A stretch of DNA of 64,000 nucleotides from Akebia trifoliata (GCA_017979445.1 CM030718.1:16966760-17030759); one strand, 5' to 3'. Counted from the stretch's first letter, positions 31,650-44,189 are shown. The notes: generated from the letters alone by a model not told the origin. Translations and numbers: made by a program.

Positions 31650-32770
31650 TTTTTTGAAAGGGCTGCAAAGGGCTGAGAAAGGAGATAATGAACTGGGTAG
31701 CAGGAAAATTGATTCGACCAAAGATGGCCTCCTTAAATGTAGTACCATTTGATCCGGTCAAGGTTGATTGACTCTGGTAGTTCACTTCCATCATGATCTT
31801 GAAGTCTGACGACTTTTCCAGACAGTATTTCCTTAATGAATGAATTTCTCCAATTGGGTTCAGACTTTCTCCTATAATCGAGGAGGAGTGTTCAATTTTC
31901 TTTGAAGTCTGATAGTTAAATCCTTGACTTGTAAATGATGAGCTTTGAACTTTTTGTCAAATGCACGGGTGACTCTTCTTAGATAAGCTTGCACGTGGTA
32001 CAAGACTTCAACTCGTTTTCTTTGATCAAGTTTAATTCTTCATACTGCTGACGAACCCAATCTGTTTCTAACAAATGATTTTCCAACAAGACCCTGAGAG
32101 ATGAAATTTTCATTTCAACTAGCAAGACTGCTTCCATGCCATACACTAAGGAGTAGGGAGTAGCTCCAGTGGAAGACTGTATTGAAGTATGATGTGCCCC
32201 TATCGTGAATGATAATTTTTCTGACCAATCTCGATGTGATTGACACATTTTCCTGATGATAGTCTTGAGACTCTTACTAACTGCTTCAAACGTTCCATTG
32301 ATCTGAGGAAGGTAGGGGGATGATTTGTGCTTCCGGACCTTCAACTTTAAACATAGAGTAATGATTTATGCTTTGAAGTACGACCCATTATCAGAGATTA
32401 GTTCAAAAGGTACCCCCATATCGACTGATAATATGTGATTTGAAACTCAAGATGTAGTAAGGATAGTGCTGACACATTTTATAACATCTTCTTTGATTCC
32501 ATTGATATAGACGAGTATCCATCCCATGTTGAACAACACTCAAGCTTGTACCTAACATACCCTCATATGATCACACGAACAAGTCTTTTGAAATTTCTGA
32601 GAAAATTCATTATCCCCTTGTGTTCCTCTAGAGATAAGATGGTTTCTATTTGAATCTCTTTAGGAATTTATTTCTGTTCCGAGGTCAATGACCCTTGCTT
32701 TCTTGAGCCCGACTCTTATCCTCTTGTCTTTGAAGCTAGATTATTAGTTAATTCATTAATGCGCTCGAGA
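31650..32770 (-). pseudogene. E2 pol remnant: RT edge fused to integrase end
   Basis: The clearest part is the open frame 32344-31979 (121 codons): HKSSPYLPQINGTFEAVSKS holds the third catalytic Glu of the DDE integrase, and STGATPYSLVYGMEAVLLVE with ISSLRVLLENH is the Tat/Ogre hallmark. Downstream, decayed C-terminal text runs to about 31690. Upstream, near 32590-32680, FLRNFKRLV and ILSLEEHEEIM are the edge before RT. RT core, RNase H and the front of integrase are missing, as in E1. The first methionine given to this frame is not a real start; it is an internal fragment. Confidence 0.82.
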
Positions 32771-33369
32771 TATTTAAATATTTCTTTTGTACGATCAATT
32801 CAGAAGGGGCGACAGACACCTCTATAAACTCGACGAACTAACTTGACTCAATAAGAAAGAGTAGACTCAATCTAAAGAAGACATGACCTTACTAGAAAAA
32901 ATGACTCAAGCTAACCCAAATGACCCATGAAAACTCAAGACTACCCAAAACGGGCTTGATGAGAACTGAGACATTGCTTACAACCGGTAGGATTGAAGCA
33001 CTATAATTTTCAAAGAACAACTAGATGATGTTGAGAAATTTTGAGGTCATTTCTGACTGTTGATTTGATATTGACGTTTACTCTAACTGACCGGATTTAC
33101 AACCCTAGCTAGACAATGGACGATTGAGCTTAGACACAATGATAACCCTTAAACCTCTTTGAAGGTGAATTTAACCAATTTCAGTGTCACCCCCTTGATA
33201 ACATTTTAAATGAACCATGAGATTTTATTGAATTTTGTGCACCAATCCATTAAAAGGTTCATCCATTTAATGATTATTCAGAAGAAAAATAATTTTACTG
33301 CACTCTTGAAAAATATTGACAAATAATGTTTTCATTGAATAACAACTTCAAACATATTTCAATAATTTT
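32771..33369 (-). other. E2 gag deletion scar and leader edge
   Basis: No gag coding sequence. Near 33045 a sense ATG sits in the same context as the E1 gag start, but its frame stops after nine codons. The sequence passes directly to text that in E1 lies beyond the gag end. About 1.2 kb of gag is missing. Confidence 0.6.
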
Positions 33370-33650
33370 TCATGCAAATATATATCTTTTGTAAATCATT
33401 TTTCCTTCATTTTCTTTTCTTTTGGAAAATATTTTCTTCTGGAAAATATTTTTTCTTTAAAAATAGTTTTTATTTGGAAAACATTTTCTCTTGGAAAATC
33501 TTGTCTTATGGAAAACATTTTCTAGAAAATATTTTTTTCTTAGAAAATATTTTTTCTAGAGAATAACACTTTTTTTGGAAAATACTTCTTTTGGAAAACA
33601 TTTTTTCCTAGAAAATACTTTCTTTTTCTTCTTTGAAAATTCGATTTCCA
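33370..33650 (-). repeat. GGAAAATATTTT-type array in the E2 leader
   Basis: About a dozen irregular units of 16-20 bp built on TGGAAAATATTTTCTT. It keeps a plus-strand frame open (33372-33566) without coding meaning. No counterpart is seen in E1. Confidence 0.75.
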
Positions 33651-33849
33651 TTTTGATTTAAATGGCCTGGTCCATCATGATTGTTGGATCGGGATGGACT
33701 AGGTCATTATTGTAAAAGAATGGATTTTTTTATTGGATCGGTGCACCCATTTTACTTTTCAAAAGCAACATTTTTATCCTTGAGATCAATTATGCACTCG
33801 GATTTCACCATTCACATCACTCACATACATTCATCAATTACATGCATTC

Positions 33850-34640
33850 ATTCAATAACAACCCGGGAACACCCACGATAAGTTCGAGTCGTGACCTATG
33901 GGGAAGGTTTCTAAACTCTAGGCTTACTACGTGCAATGCATTTTTATCTGGCCGCCCTTGCCCAAGCACACCTATATACCTTTCGATACGTGGTGACTTG
34001 GTTTGATATACCGTATAGGTGATAATCTAAAACCTCAATTCACTTCTCTGAAGTCAAAAACAGCCAGTTTGATCTCCAGTTGAGAGGTGGCGCACAATGC
34101 TGAGCAAGGGCCCACTTAAATACCTCTCGTCTAGAATAGACGTAGTCTATCCCCCTCGTACAGTAGGGTACATCGGGACAAGATCTTGCTTAGGCACCGG
34201 TTTTGACCAAGAAGTGCAATTGATATACTTAGATTACCTTTTATACCTACGGGTACGAGTCAAGAGCTGTAGCTTTCATAAATGGTTTGGCATCCCACGA
34301 GGGGACCGACCACGTACTAGTACTACGTTGGCAATCGGGACATGTGACTGTGTGGCTTACAATAGGACAAAGGCTTAGGTCACCCCAGCATGGGTGCATC
34401 AATATGTCTCTCAGAATCACCTGATCAGACGGTATTGATGCCCCAGTTCGATATACCCTAAGGTACGTGACTGGAGCTGTGGGTTTCATGAATGACGTCG
34501 CATCTCCGAAGAGATCGGGCCACGCACTAGTGCCACGTTGGCTAAATGGGATGTGTAAGTGAGTAAAGCGGTAAACGTGCATGTGGTGTGTGCAAAGTAA
34601 GGTGGGGTGTGCCCGGGGCCTTTTCCAAACAAATGGGCCC
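33850..34640 (-). repeat. Conserved leader module of Tat elements (E2 copy)
   Basis: Nearly the same as 10110-10910 of E1, from 'caacccgggaacacc' to 'ggggtgtgcccggggc'. Open frames at 34097-34378 and 34247-34642 mirror those in E1 and show no known protein. It is the best conserved internal part of the two elements. Confidence 0.65.
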
Positions 34641-35339
34641 ATGGCCCAATCAAACCAATCATTATAACATGAATTATATGGATCTAAGCATCATTCCAAT
34701 CACATAAACATTTAATCATGATCAACATTATGACCAACATCAAACATGCATTCCCAATGATATTATGGCACATTAAATAGGCAATTATCATGAATTAATA
34801 ATATGGTCCGAACCATGGAAATAAGCATGCACATCACCTTCATATACCAATCATGGTAGTTTATAGTCCCGATCATCGCAATATTTTGATAAATTTTATA
34901 GTCCAATCAAGGGTGTTTTGGGGCGACCCGAAATAATTCAAAATTTCTAAGGGTATTGAATTGAAGGTATAATGATGATTGATGAGATAATGAGGATGGT
35001 TTTGTTCATTTTTTTATTTTTTATCTTTATTATTTTTTTTTTTTTTAAAATTGAGCCCAATCGAAAGAAAATTAGAAAACGAAATAAAACCATACAACAA
35101 GCATATGTTGCTGTTGAAAACATTGAAAAAACATTGATTTGCTTTCCTTTTTTTCTTTTTGTTAAAACTTCTTATTTTGATTTCTCTTTTTAAAAAACAA
35201 ATTAATTTCCCCCCTTTTTATTTTTAGGGAACAAATCGATTTTTTTTTTTAAAAAAAAAACTCAAAATAGTTTTGTAAAACAGATTATACGTTGCTGTCC
35301 AAAATCCGACCTCATCCAGCACATGTTGAGATCAGCCTT
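34641..35339 (-). other. E2 leader, AT-rich part
   Basis: No gene; the frame at 34972-35193 runs through T-rich sequence. Homologous to 10920-11394 of E1 in its left half. Confidence 0.5.
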
Positions 35340-35640
35340 GCTGTTTTAAAACAGCAGGATAACGTAGAGCTCGCCTCATGACAGCAGCTTATCATAGAGA
35401 TCAGCCGCGGCTTAACGTCGAGATCAATTTATAACAACAGTTTAACGTCGAGATCAACAGTGGCTTAACGTCGAGATCAACAGCAGCATACCGTCGAGAT
35501 CAACTTATAACAGCAGCTTAACGTCGAGATCAACAGAAACTAATCGTCGAGATCAACTCATAACAGCAGACCAGCGTCGAGATCAACTCATAACAGCGTC
35601 GAGATCAACCTATAACAGCGTCGAGATCAGCCTGTAACAT
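35340..35640 (-). repeat. Tandem array of CGTCGAGATCAA units in the E2 leader
   Basis: The core AACGTCGAGATCAAC recurs about ten times with spacers of 10-20 bp containing AACAGCAG. It occupies the place where E1 has the captured host gene segment. Confidence 0.8.
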
Positions 35641-36223
35641 GGGATTTTTCGACGAATTGTTCACCATTTCAGTTCCGTGGCGAGAGAAATCTCTTTATGA
35701 ACTTCTCTAATGGTGATTGGAGACTTTTACTTGAAGAAAGCAACGGGATTTAAAACTTTCCTTGCGCTTGAAATCGAAGTCACACGTTCCCAAATAAGTG
35801 AATAATCGATCGTAAAAAAGAAAACCTCACAACGGTTATAATCAACACAGTATTCATCTGGGAAAAACCGTGATGAAGAAAATCAACATCGAACACAGTC
35901 ACGCGATCTCCAACCTCCAGCAAATCTCGTCCCTTATCAGTCCATTAGTTCACCACTTTCTTGCTCGGTTGCGAAGACAAACCCGAAACAATTAATGACT
36001 AGATCGTTCGAGCTTCATAAATTAATACATGGAGTTTGGAAACCTCTGGGCAGCAGAACGCTCTGTCGAGATTGGTTAAGCCGAATGGGGAAGAAGACGT
36101 TGGAAATAACTTTAAAAGAAAGGTTTTTACTTAAGACACCCCATTTAAAATCGTTGAGTTTTTAAAACTTTCAAAATTTTGTACTCAAGGCACACCAAGA
36201 GTAGCTGCTGTTGGCAGAAACTC

Positions 36224-36267
<44 letters not shown>

Positions 36268-36674
36268 TATATGCTGTCAATGGACAGCATGTCTTGCCTA
36301 ATAAACTAAATGTTAAATCAAGCACGCACCCAAATGTTAAATCAAGCACGCACCCAAATTTTCAATTGAAATATACTTGTATATTAAAAAAAATGATGGT
36401 CCAAAAATCTCATCCTCAATAAAAGTATTCCTTCGAAATCTCGTTATTATTTCGGATCATTCCGAATGGCCCTTGATTAAACCATAAAGATGATATGTTA
36501 AATCAAAGTGCTCCAAGTAGAATCAAACAATCAATGACGTACCAACAAGAATAAAAATAATAAAGAAACAATAACATGAAACTAACTAAAAATTAAATAA
36601 AATAAGCAAAACAAATAAAACTAGGTCATTGGCAATGTCCCCATACTTGGGATTTTTCAAGTTTGATCCTCAAT
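35641..36674 (-). other. E2 leader next to the primer site
   Basis: No gene. A run of more than 30 T lies at about 36227-36260. A 25-bp direct duplication is visible at 36308-36357 ('aaatgttaaatcaagcacgc' twice). The right end matches 13270-13331. Confidence 0.5.
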
Positions 36675-36693
36675 GTCCCCAGTGGAGTCACCA
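36675..36693 (-). other. E2 primer-binding site, tRNA-Arg type
   Basis: Sense TGGTGACTCCACTGGGGAC, one base after the LTR, one change from the E1 site. Confidence 0.83.
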
Positions 36694-36694
36694 C

Positions 36695-38432
36695 TGAAAG
36701 CGCCCTCGATCCGCGGGGTGCGCGGATCCGTTTTTGACCCTTGAGGTTTGGGAGTCGCCACCTAGTTATTACGGTCTAGGAACCGAATAATGACTCTAAA
36801 CGGATAAAAACTAATCTAAAACCAAGAAAACTGAATTCGGGGATCATGTTACGGGATTGGAAGGTGTCAGGCACCAATCCCGCCCGGCCTAAGCCGGTCT
36901 CTACTAAATTCCCAAGTAGATTACATTGCTAAAACCTAGATAAAAATAGAAAATAAAAAATAATACCTTTCCGATGCAAGGACTTTACTCCCTCAGATCT
37001 GACAAAAGAGCTCCTTGTACCGTGCTCCCTTGCTACGTTCTGCTTCCGGATTTGACTTCGGATCTCCGAGGTAAGGTATCTCCTTGTTTTTTGAATCTGA
37101 ACTCTTCAAGTTCGTTACGGATTTGGGGATGTTTTTAGAAGGCTTTTGGGTATTTTCTAGACTAAAATTGAAGGAGGGATGTTAGCTAAGGAGTTGGGGC
37201 TCCAAAACTAGGGTTTATGGGGGGCTATGGGGGCTTCTAGACCTACTTCTCCTAGGGTTTATTATTTGATACGAAAATAGGGTGTGAGCACCTCTATTTA
37301 TAGATGTTTTTTAGGGTTGATTTGGATAGAGTTAGTGTTTAATTAGAGATCTTTTAATTAGAGTTGTGTTTTAATTTGACTTGTTTTAGGTAGAATTGTG
37401 TTTTAATTAGAATTGTTTTAGGTAGAATTGTGTTTTAATTCAAATTATTTTAGGTAGAATTGTTTTTAAGTTAGAACTCTATTAGATAGAGTTATTATTT
37501 AATTAGAATTCTATTATGACTTTTGGTCTTATTTGATTGACTTTTAATGTTTTGACTTTAGTCTTAATTGATTGACTTTTAATATTTTGACTTTAGTCTT
37601 GCTTAATTGACTTTAATTCCTTGACTTCAGTCTTGCTTGATTTACTTTTAATTTTTGGAGAAGGCCCCCTTCATTATTTCTTTAATTCTTTGGACCCCCA
37701 AATGGAGGGGTCCTTAAAGAAATATCCCACGAACCCTCAACGATTTTGCCTGAGAGCCCGATTGATCGATTTTTTAGGTTCAAATTTTTAAATTAATTTC
37801 ATTAATGTTTAACTTTAATTATTTAATATTTTATTTATTAATTTCGAATTTTTTAATTATGAAAATTGTGAAATTACCATTTTACCCCCGGAGAGGACTT
37901 TTCACGTTTTAAGTCGGTTTTTAATGTTCTAGGATGTTTTAGAATCGATTTTTCGTAAGGAATTCAATGAGAATGTTGGTTTGTGTCATTTATGAAAATT
38001 TTTATGTGAAATGATTGTGAACTTTATGAGGGGCATTTTCGTAATTTTGTCAGATTCTGTTAAAATTGGTGAAATGATTTATTTGGTTCCGATTTGTTAT
38101 TTTATGTGTTCGAGAGAGTTTTCCTAAGCGTAATGTAGGCTCTAGAGTTGTTTTGATGTTAGGGGTATTTTGGTAATTTGGTAATTTTTAGTGATTTTTA
38201 TCGTGAAGCTTCTTTTTGGTTTGCAAGATGATGATTTCTATGTTTCTGGGGTCGTATTTTCCTAGCGTAGCGTGATTTCTAAGGTTTTGTCAGTTCGAGA
38301 TACCTCATCTGGATTTTTGAAACAAATCTGGTAACAAAATAAAGTAATAGAATACACATCCATCATTGGGAATCTTTGCGATCGGGTTGACGAGTTGATT
38401 AATCAGGCGAATGCAAAAATGGGGTGTCTACA
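36695..38432 (-). repeat. E2 5' LTR
   Basis: 1738 bp, nearly identical to 26820-28556. Primer-like block at 36751-36761; hairpin at 36852-36882 with one loop change (GTGTCAGGCA). Confidence 0.95.
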
Positions 38433-38437
38433 GGTGC
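38433..38437. repeat. Target-site duplication GGTGC, right copy
   Basis: Matches 26815-26819. Confidence 0.92.
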
Positions 38438-38478
38438 ACCTGGGACATTTTCATGAATCATAAGCATACAATCATAGT

Positions 38479-40474
38479 TGTAAACATGAGAATGTTCACT
38501 TTTGAACTTCAATGCTACGTGGTTTGGAGTCGCCACCATTCTTTTTTGTAAATGGGTGTGAATGGGCACCCGAATCGATTCTTTTGAAAATCATTTTTAT
38601 GACATTGTAGTGACTCTCAATCATGGAAAATGTATGGTCTACCTAAGATCTAAGTAAGGGGATTCGGTTAGAGAATGGGAAAGGTGTTAAACACCCCATT
38701 CTCTCCACCTATAGTGGTTACCTTTAGATTTGGCCATTTTTTAAAAGAATAATATAACAAGTAAAGTGCATGGGATGCATGAAGTGGGTGGGTGCACATG
38801 GTGTGTATGTACCTCTTTAGAAGAGGATTTGATGTTGGTGTTGACATAAGAAATATCTTATGAAGAAGACATTCTATGGAGTCAACATACTTTTGCATGA
38901 GTTGAGATGTTGGTTTAGGATTTTAGAGAAATTCCATGGATGGAGTACCCTTAGATCCATAACCTTAATGCATGCATATTTAGCTAGAAACTTAGTGTTT
39001 TAACCTCATCAAGAGAGTTACACATTTCTTCATCATAGCCAAACATGTGTGAGGTGTGTGCATAGTGTACATTATGATGCATGATATGAGAATGGGTTAA
39101 AAAGGGTTTCAACCTCCATCATTTCAACCAAACCGCCTCAAGCATTTCATGCCCAAGGTTGAGGTTCAATCTACTCGGGATGAAGGAGGGTTCTCCATTA
39201 CATCCTAAGGATTTCTAAAAAGAAAAAGGGATGGTTAGAGGAAGAAGATGCAAGTTAAAAGAAAATAAATAAACAACTACTATCCTACCTTGTCCCCTTG
39301 GAGGTCTTGGATGATCTTGGGCTTGAGAAATGAATTTGAGAGTTGAAGGACGTAGTTGAGGGTTGAGAGAGTTGAAGGTTAAGAAATGAGTAGAGAATTT
39401 GGTAAAGTTTTAGGTTGAGAGATGGGGGGCTTGAGAGCATGAGTTGTTCTTAGAAAATGAGGGTATTTATAAAGTTTTTGAAAAACTTTTGGGGATAAAG
39501 TAGTCCAACCCTAAAAATAAAGAAAATGGACATGAGGTTTAGGTTGTTTCTTTTTGAATTTTCCATTTGTATGAGGGCAAAGATGACATTTGTGAAGAAA
39601 CCCTAAAAACATTCTTTGATCCTTGGTTTTTTGATAAATAGAGGTGAGAGAATAAAAAAACTTTTGGAAGGACGAATAAGGGAGTGACATGTGTAAAGGT
39701 GGAGTGGTAGGTAAAAAGTAAACCTTGGTTCATTTGTAAATAACTCATAAAGCAAGGGTGGAAGTGTATTTTTGAAATGGACCAATGGGAGGACAAAAGT
39801 ATTTTTGGGAGGGTGAATGGAAGCATGACATGTGTAAAGGTGATGTGGTAAGTAAAAAGTAGATCTTGGTTCATTTGTAAATAACAAATAAAGCAAAGGT
39901 AGAAGTATATTTTTGAAATTGACCAATGGGAGAACTCCATGTATGTACTTGAAGATTCCCACCTTTTGAGGGCATAATGGGAAGTTCTCTCACCTTTATG
40001 GATTATTACCAAAGACCAAATAACCTTTTTGGTTTGACTAAACTTTTTGAGAAGGGTATTATTGAGTTTTCAGAAAGGGGAAGTTGACCCTCCAATTAGA
40101 TGATGCATTGGGTGTTGGGAGCTTATGAGGTATCAACATGTGTCATCTTGTGAAGGGGTGAGAGAATGGACTTGGAGTGGGCTTGGGTTTGGGTTAGGAT
40201 ATGGACTTGGGTTTGGGCTTAGGATGGACTTGATGTTGGGTTTGGATATGGACTTTATTTATGGACTTGGGTTAGGATATGGGTGATAGACATAGGGTTA
40301 AAGTGGATTAGGGACAAGGTATGGAATGATATGAGATGCAAATAGTATGCATGTATGCATGAATATGATGCCAAGTGGTAATGTGGGTCCATTGAGAAGT
40401 TTAAGTCTAACTAGGAATCAATTCGAGAAAATTTAGATTTTCCTAACTGATTCGTGCAAATTGGGGTATCTACA
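38479..40474 (-). mobile_element. Solo LTR of a third Tat-type family
   Basis: 1996 bp from TGTAAACATG to GGTATCTACA on the plus strand, flanked by ATAGT at 38474-38478 and 40475-40479. It shares the module of the other LTRs: GGAGTCGCCAC at 38526-38536, then a hairpin with GGTGTTAA in the loop at 38670-38704. The flanking duplication without internal sequence shows recombination between its two LTRs. A 141-bp direct duplication spans about 39640-39940, which explains the two similar minus-strand frames there. Confidence 0.88.
38670..38704 (-). promoter_or_regulatory. Conserved LTR hairpin with a different stem
   Basis: AGAGAATGGG pairs over 10 bp with CCCATTCTCT around AAAGGTGTTAAACAC. The stem shares no sequence with those of E1/E2, while the loop keeps GGTGTTA. 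Confidence 0.72.
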
Positions 40475-40624
40475 ATAGTTATCACAAAAGACAATAGCAA
40501 ACACAAATAACTAAAGAAAGAAATAAGGGTTAACTTAAACTAAGGACTTCTTGGGTCAAATAGGTTGACCTAAGTAAAAATCAACCAAAAGAAGTCTTGG
40601 ATCAGGTCAAGCTTGACCCTAAAA
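40475..40624 (-). other. E4 leader next to its primer site
   Basis: AT-rich leader that continues 38438-38478 after the solo LTR. No gene. Confidence 0.5.
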
Positions 40625-40642
40625 TCCATAGTGGAGTCCTCC
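40625..40642 (-). other. Decayed primer-binding site of E4
   Basis: AGTGGAGTCCTCC aligns with AGTGGAGTCGCCA of the E1 site, directly left of the LTR start. It is tRNA-Arg type with changes. Confidence 0.5.
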
Positions 40643-43462
40643 TGGAATCACCTTGGTAGCTTTTTCATTCCAAAAGAGGTATGTAATTGAATTGAGGGAT
40701 TTTTTGGGAATTGGGAGTCACCACCTAGTTTAGGTTTACGAACCATAAAATAAGTCCAAATGGATCCGGATCGATCCACAAGTAAGAGACATGGGAAATG
40801 GGTCAAATTACAGATTTTATAAAGTATTAAGCACTTAACCCGTCCGATCGAGGTGATTAGTCTCTACTACAATCCAAGACTATTTTATGTTCAATAGGTG
40901 AAAATTAAAGTCAAGTTGAAGTCAAAATAATCTTAAAGTCAATTGAAAGAGACTAAAATAAAGGCCAAAGGTCAAGGCAATCTAAGTTAAGGTTCTTAAG
41001 GTTATTCATCATCATGTTGTGCCGACATTGCCAAATCAAGCCCTATGGCTTAATCGAAGCTCATCACGTAAATTCCTCAAGATTTGCACATTAATATTTA
41101 CAATTGATATTACAAAGCTTGCAAGCAAAAATTAACAACTTGACTTAGGGTTTGTTTTTTTTAGAAATTTTGTGAGCCATCTCATGAATAAAAAAACAAA
41201 TCTCGACTTCTCCACGTGTACGAAAGTCATCAAGTCAACTCAAAAATTGCAAAAATAGCGTTGATGAGCCAATTTCTCAAAAGCATTCTAATTTCATAAG
41301 TCAAAATACTTAAGATTTCTTTCTACAATTAATGAATAAAAATCATGAGGTTTCACAAAAAAGAGAAGAAGAAAAAAAATCCATTAATCCAAGATCTCCA
41401 CAATTAACGAATTAACTCGCTTTATTCAAAATTAATTTGAATCGACTCGACCTAAAAATGAATATTTTAAATCTCAAAGTATAACTTATTAAAGTTAATA
41501 AATTAACCTACCCAAGAAATCCAACATTTTTTTCATATCCATCATGCGAATTCGAGGATCGCAAGTTGACTCAATAAGCCAAAAAAAAAAAACCTACTAC
41601 ATGAAATAAAAATAAATGAATAAAGATAATTGACTAACCTAGATTAAATAAAGTATTTCGATATCCAAGGCCCTTCAGAAATTCACCGAATCGCAAGTAA
41701 CGAACTTGTCGTCCGAAACGCACAAGGTTTTGTTATTTTATATGAATTTGTGAGGTGAAATGGCTGCTATTTTTTGTGAGGCTAAGAAGGATAAATGCTA
41801 TAAGTATTGAGAAGAAGGGTGAGGTTTAGAGTATCTAAGGTCTGAGAGAGGGGTATAAAGGGCTACTAAAAGTGGAATAAAGTTCAGGTTTGTTGGTTGC
41901 TAAAATGAATGGGATAAAAGGTAATATTTGGGATTGCAAACGAAGAAGGAAGGCAATGGAGGAAAGCTGTTGTGTTGGGTTAATGGTGAGGAGATGTTGG
42001 TTATGCTGAACGTGAAAGAAAGGGTGAAGACGTGGAAAAGAAAAGGATGAAGGATGATGGTATGTTGAGTGAGTGAAGGTTGAAACGAAGAAGAAGAAGA
42101 ACGATAGTGATGAAGGTGACGCTAGGGCTGTGTTGTAGACGTGTCATTGAGAAAGAAGAAGTGCAGGTACGACTCTTTCTTCTCTTTTCTCTCTGTTTTA
42201 TCTTTTTTTCTCCAAATTTTGATCTCTTTTTCCTTATCTGCATTTTTTTCTTTGAAATTTTCGATGGCTAAATTCTAGAGAGAGAAACGCAGGGGGAGGG
42301 GTGTTTTTAGAGAAAGAGGGGATAGAGTCCCAACATGACTCTTTTTTTCACTTTTGTGATCTAGTCAAGAGGGACACATCGAGTCCTTATGGGACTCTCT
42401 ATTTCACTTCGAGTTTCAATTGAACTTGTCTATGATTGCATGCATTTTATGAGTAAAGTTGTAATGATCATATCGATCTCGTCAATCTTATGATGTTCCC
42501 TCCCTTAATTTCTATTGGTTAAAAATATTATTAATTTTGATTGATTGGTGTTTGATTAATTGTTTTGATTGATGATAAATGATTGGTGATTTTGAATTAA
42601 TTGAATGAAGTTTTAAGTTTAATTAAAGCTTTAAATTATTAATGGTTTAAATTTAATTAACTGTGTCGATTGGTAATTTTAGTTTTATTTTAAAGGTTTG
42701 TTAATTGGTTTGATCAATAGATTTTTCAGATTTTTAAAATTTTTAAAAATAATTTGATGAACTAGTAATTTAATTTGTTATATCTAATTGGCCAATTGGT
42801 GGTTCATTTTAAGATCAACTAGTTAGAATTATTTGGACGGATCGAAACTTGGTTTAATTGGCTTGATGATTAGATATTGAGTCCCATTAATTGTTTAGGT
42901 TTTGATGAGTTTATTTATTTTTTAATAAGTTATGTATTCGAATTTTTATTTTTATATCTTGGATTTTAATTGTTTTCAGATTATTAATCCTATCGTCTAA
43001 TTCAAGAAAATATTATTTACATCCCCACCTTTGTTCAATTTAGTGTTCTATTTTTAAATTGGGGTGTATTAAGTAAAAGTGTATATCGTGAAGGACAAGG
43101 ACCTTGAATTAGGTTTTGAATGTTTCTAGTATAAGTTTTATATTTCTACTCCCTCAAGTTTTAGTTTTAAATTTTGTTATTTAATGTGAAATGAAAATTG
43201 TTATTTTATATAAAAAAAATTGTCATTTCATGTGCAAAATTTTGTCATTTTATGTGATCATTTCAATCTTAAGCGTGCATAATATCTAAGTTGCGTATGC
43301 AAAAAAAAAAGAGAGAATGGGGAAGGGCTGGGAACGAAAATGGGAAAACAACTTCTCACAAGCTTTCGATTCTTCATATGTATTGTGTGTTCACTATTAG
43401 GGATCCACAACAATCGGGTGATAAATTTTCGGATTGGATAACCAACAAAAGGGGTGTCTATT
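40643..43462 (-). repeat. E4 5' LTR (Tat family 2)
   Basis: About 2.8 kb from TGGAATCACC to GGGGTGTCTATT on the plus strand; the last two bases are mutated from CA. It has the block GGAGTCACCAC at 40714-40724 and a decayed GTATTAAGCAC hairpin near 40810-40840. Pieces of the same family lie at 1-1900 and 21514-22907. Open frames (42001-42243, 42080-42271, 43291-43488) lie inside it and are not credible. Confidence 0.65.
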
Positions 43463-44189
43463 GGTATGGGTCGTCATTATTTCTATAAAAAATTAGTATG
43501 TTTATACTCTTTTTAACTTGTAGAAAAATAAGGAATCGAACCCAAGAGAAATGGGGATTGTTACCAAGCTAAACAAAATGAACTTAATCTGAGTTACGGA
43601 TGCAAAACTTCCACATAACTCCAAAACTTAAAATGGAAATTCAACATATTAAAATAATTTTCTATTGTAATTTTTTTATTTGGAAGTTCTTGAAAGATTT
43701 TCCTCTACAATCCTAAAGCATCGGATTATGATTTTGGATGTCACAAGGTGAGCCCAAGAACTCTTAATAAGGGTGGAATCTTTACTGACTTGGTAAAGCC
43801 AATCAAAATTTTAGAATGAGAGTGACATTTTCTTGACTAAGTTGAGATTTTAAGACTTACTAAAGGGTAGTTTTGCTCAAATGGATCATCACATTAGAAA
43901 TCCAACACCACAACCTTAAAATTTCATTGAAAAACTTTGATCCAAATTTATGTTTTTTAATTTTTTAATTTTTTAATTTTATTTTAAAGTTTGATCCATA
44001 ATTTTGGAGGGTGCCGAACGTCCACGTACTCCAAAACTTAAAATTCAAATTAAACAGCAATCAATAACCATTTTTGTAATTTTTGTTTGTTTGTTTGTAA
44101 GTTGATAGATTTATTTCCTCTACAACGTTGAAGCATCGGATCATGATTTTGGATATGTGTGAGCCCAGGCAACGGTGAAATACATTAAT
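43463..44189. repeat. Unassigned interval with a 410-bp-spaced direct repeat
   Basis: No gene. 43610-43765 and 44015-44170 share 'ctccaaaacttaaaat', 'tttcctctacaa', 'aagcatcggat.atgattttggat' and 'gtgagccca' in the same order, so the block was duplicated or belongs to a repeat family. Confidence 0.55.

Larger units (their letters stand above)
26820..38432 (-). mobile_element. E2: young non-autonomous Tat/Ogre-type retrotransposon
   Basis: 11.6 kb, bounded by LTRs of 1737 and 1738 bp and by a perfect GGTGC duplication. I counted about nine differences between the LTRs, including one 1-bp indel, so insertion is recent. In sense: 5' LTR, tRNA-Arg-type primer site with one change, a leader with a 'cgtcgagatcaa' array and the conserved module, no gag, the same RT-edge/integrase-end remnant as E1, a 3' UTR with two different tandem arrays and the hairpin chain, purine tract and 3' LTR. 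Having no intact gene yet a fresh insertion, it must have been moved by proteins of another element. It lies inside the leader of E4. Confidence 0.93.

Noticed and set aside
39539..40012. Two similar minus-strand open frames of 157 and 119 codons
   Set aside because: They come from a 141-bp direct duplication inside a solo LTR. The repeat explains their mutual similarity.
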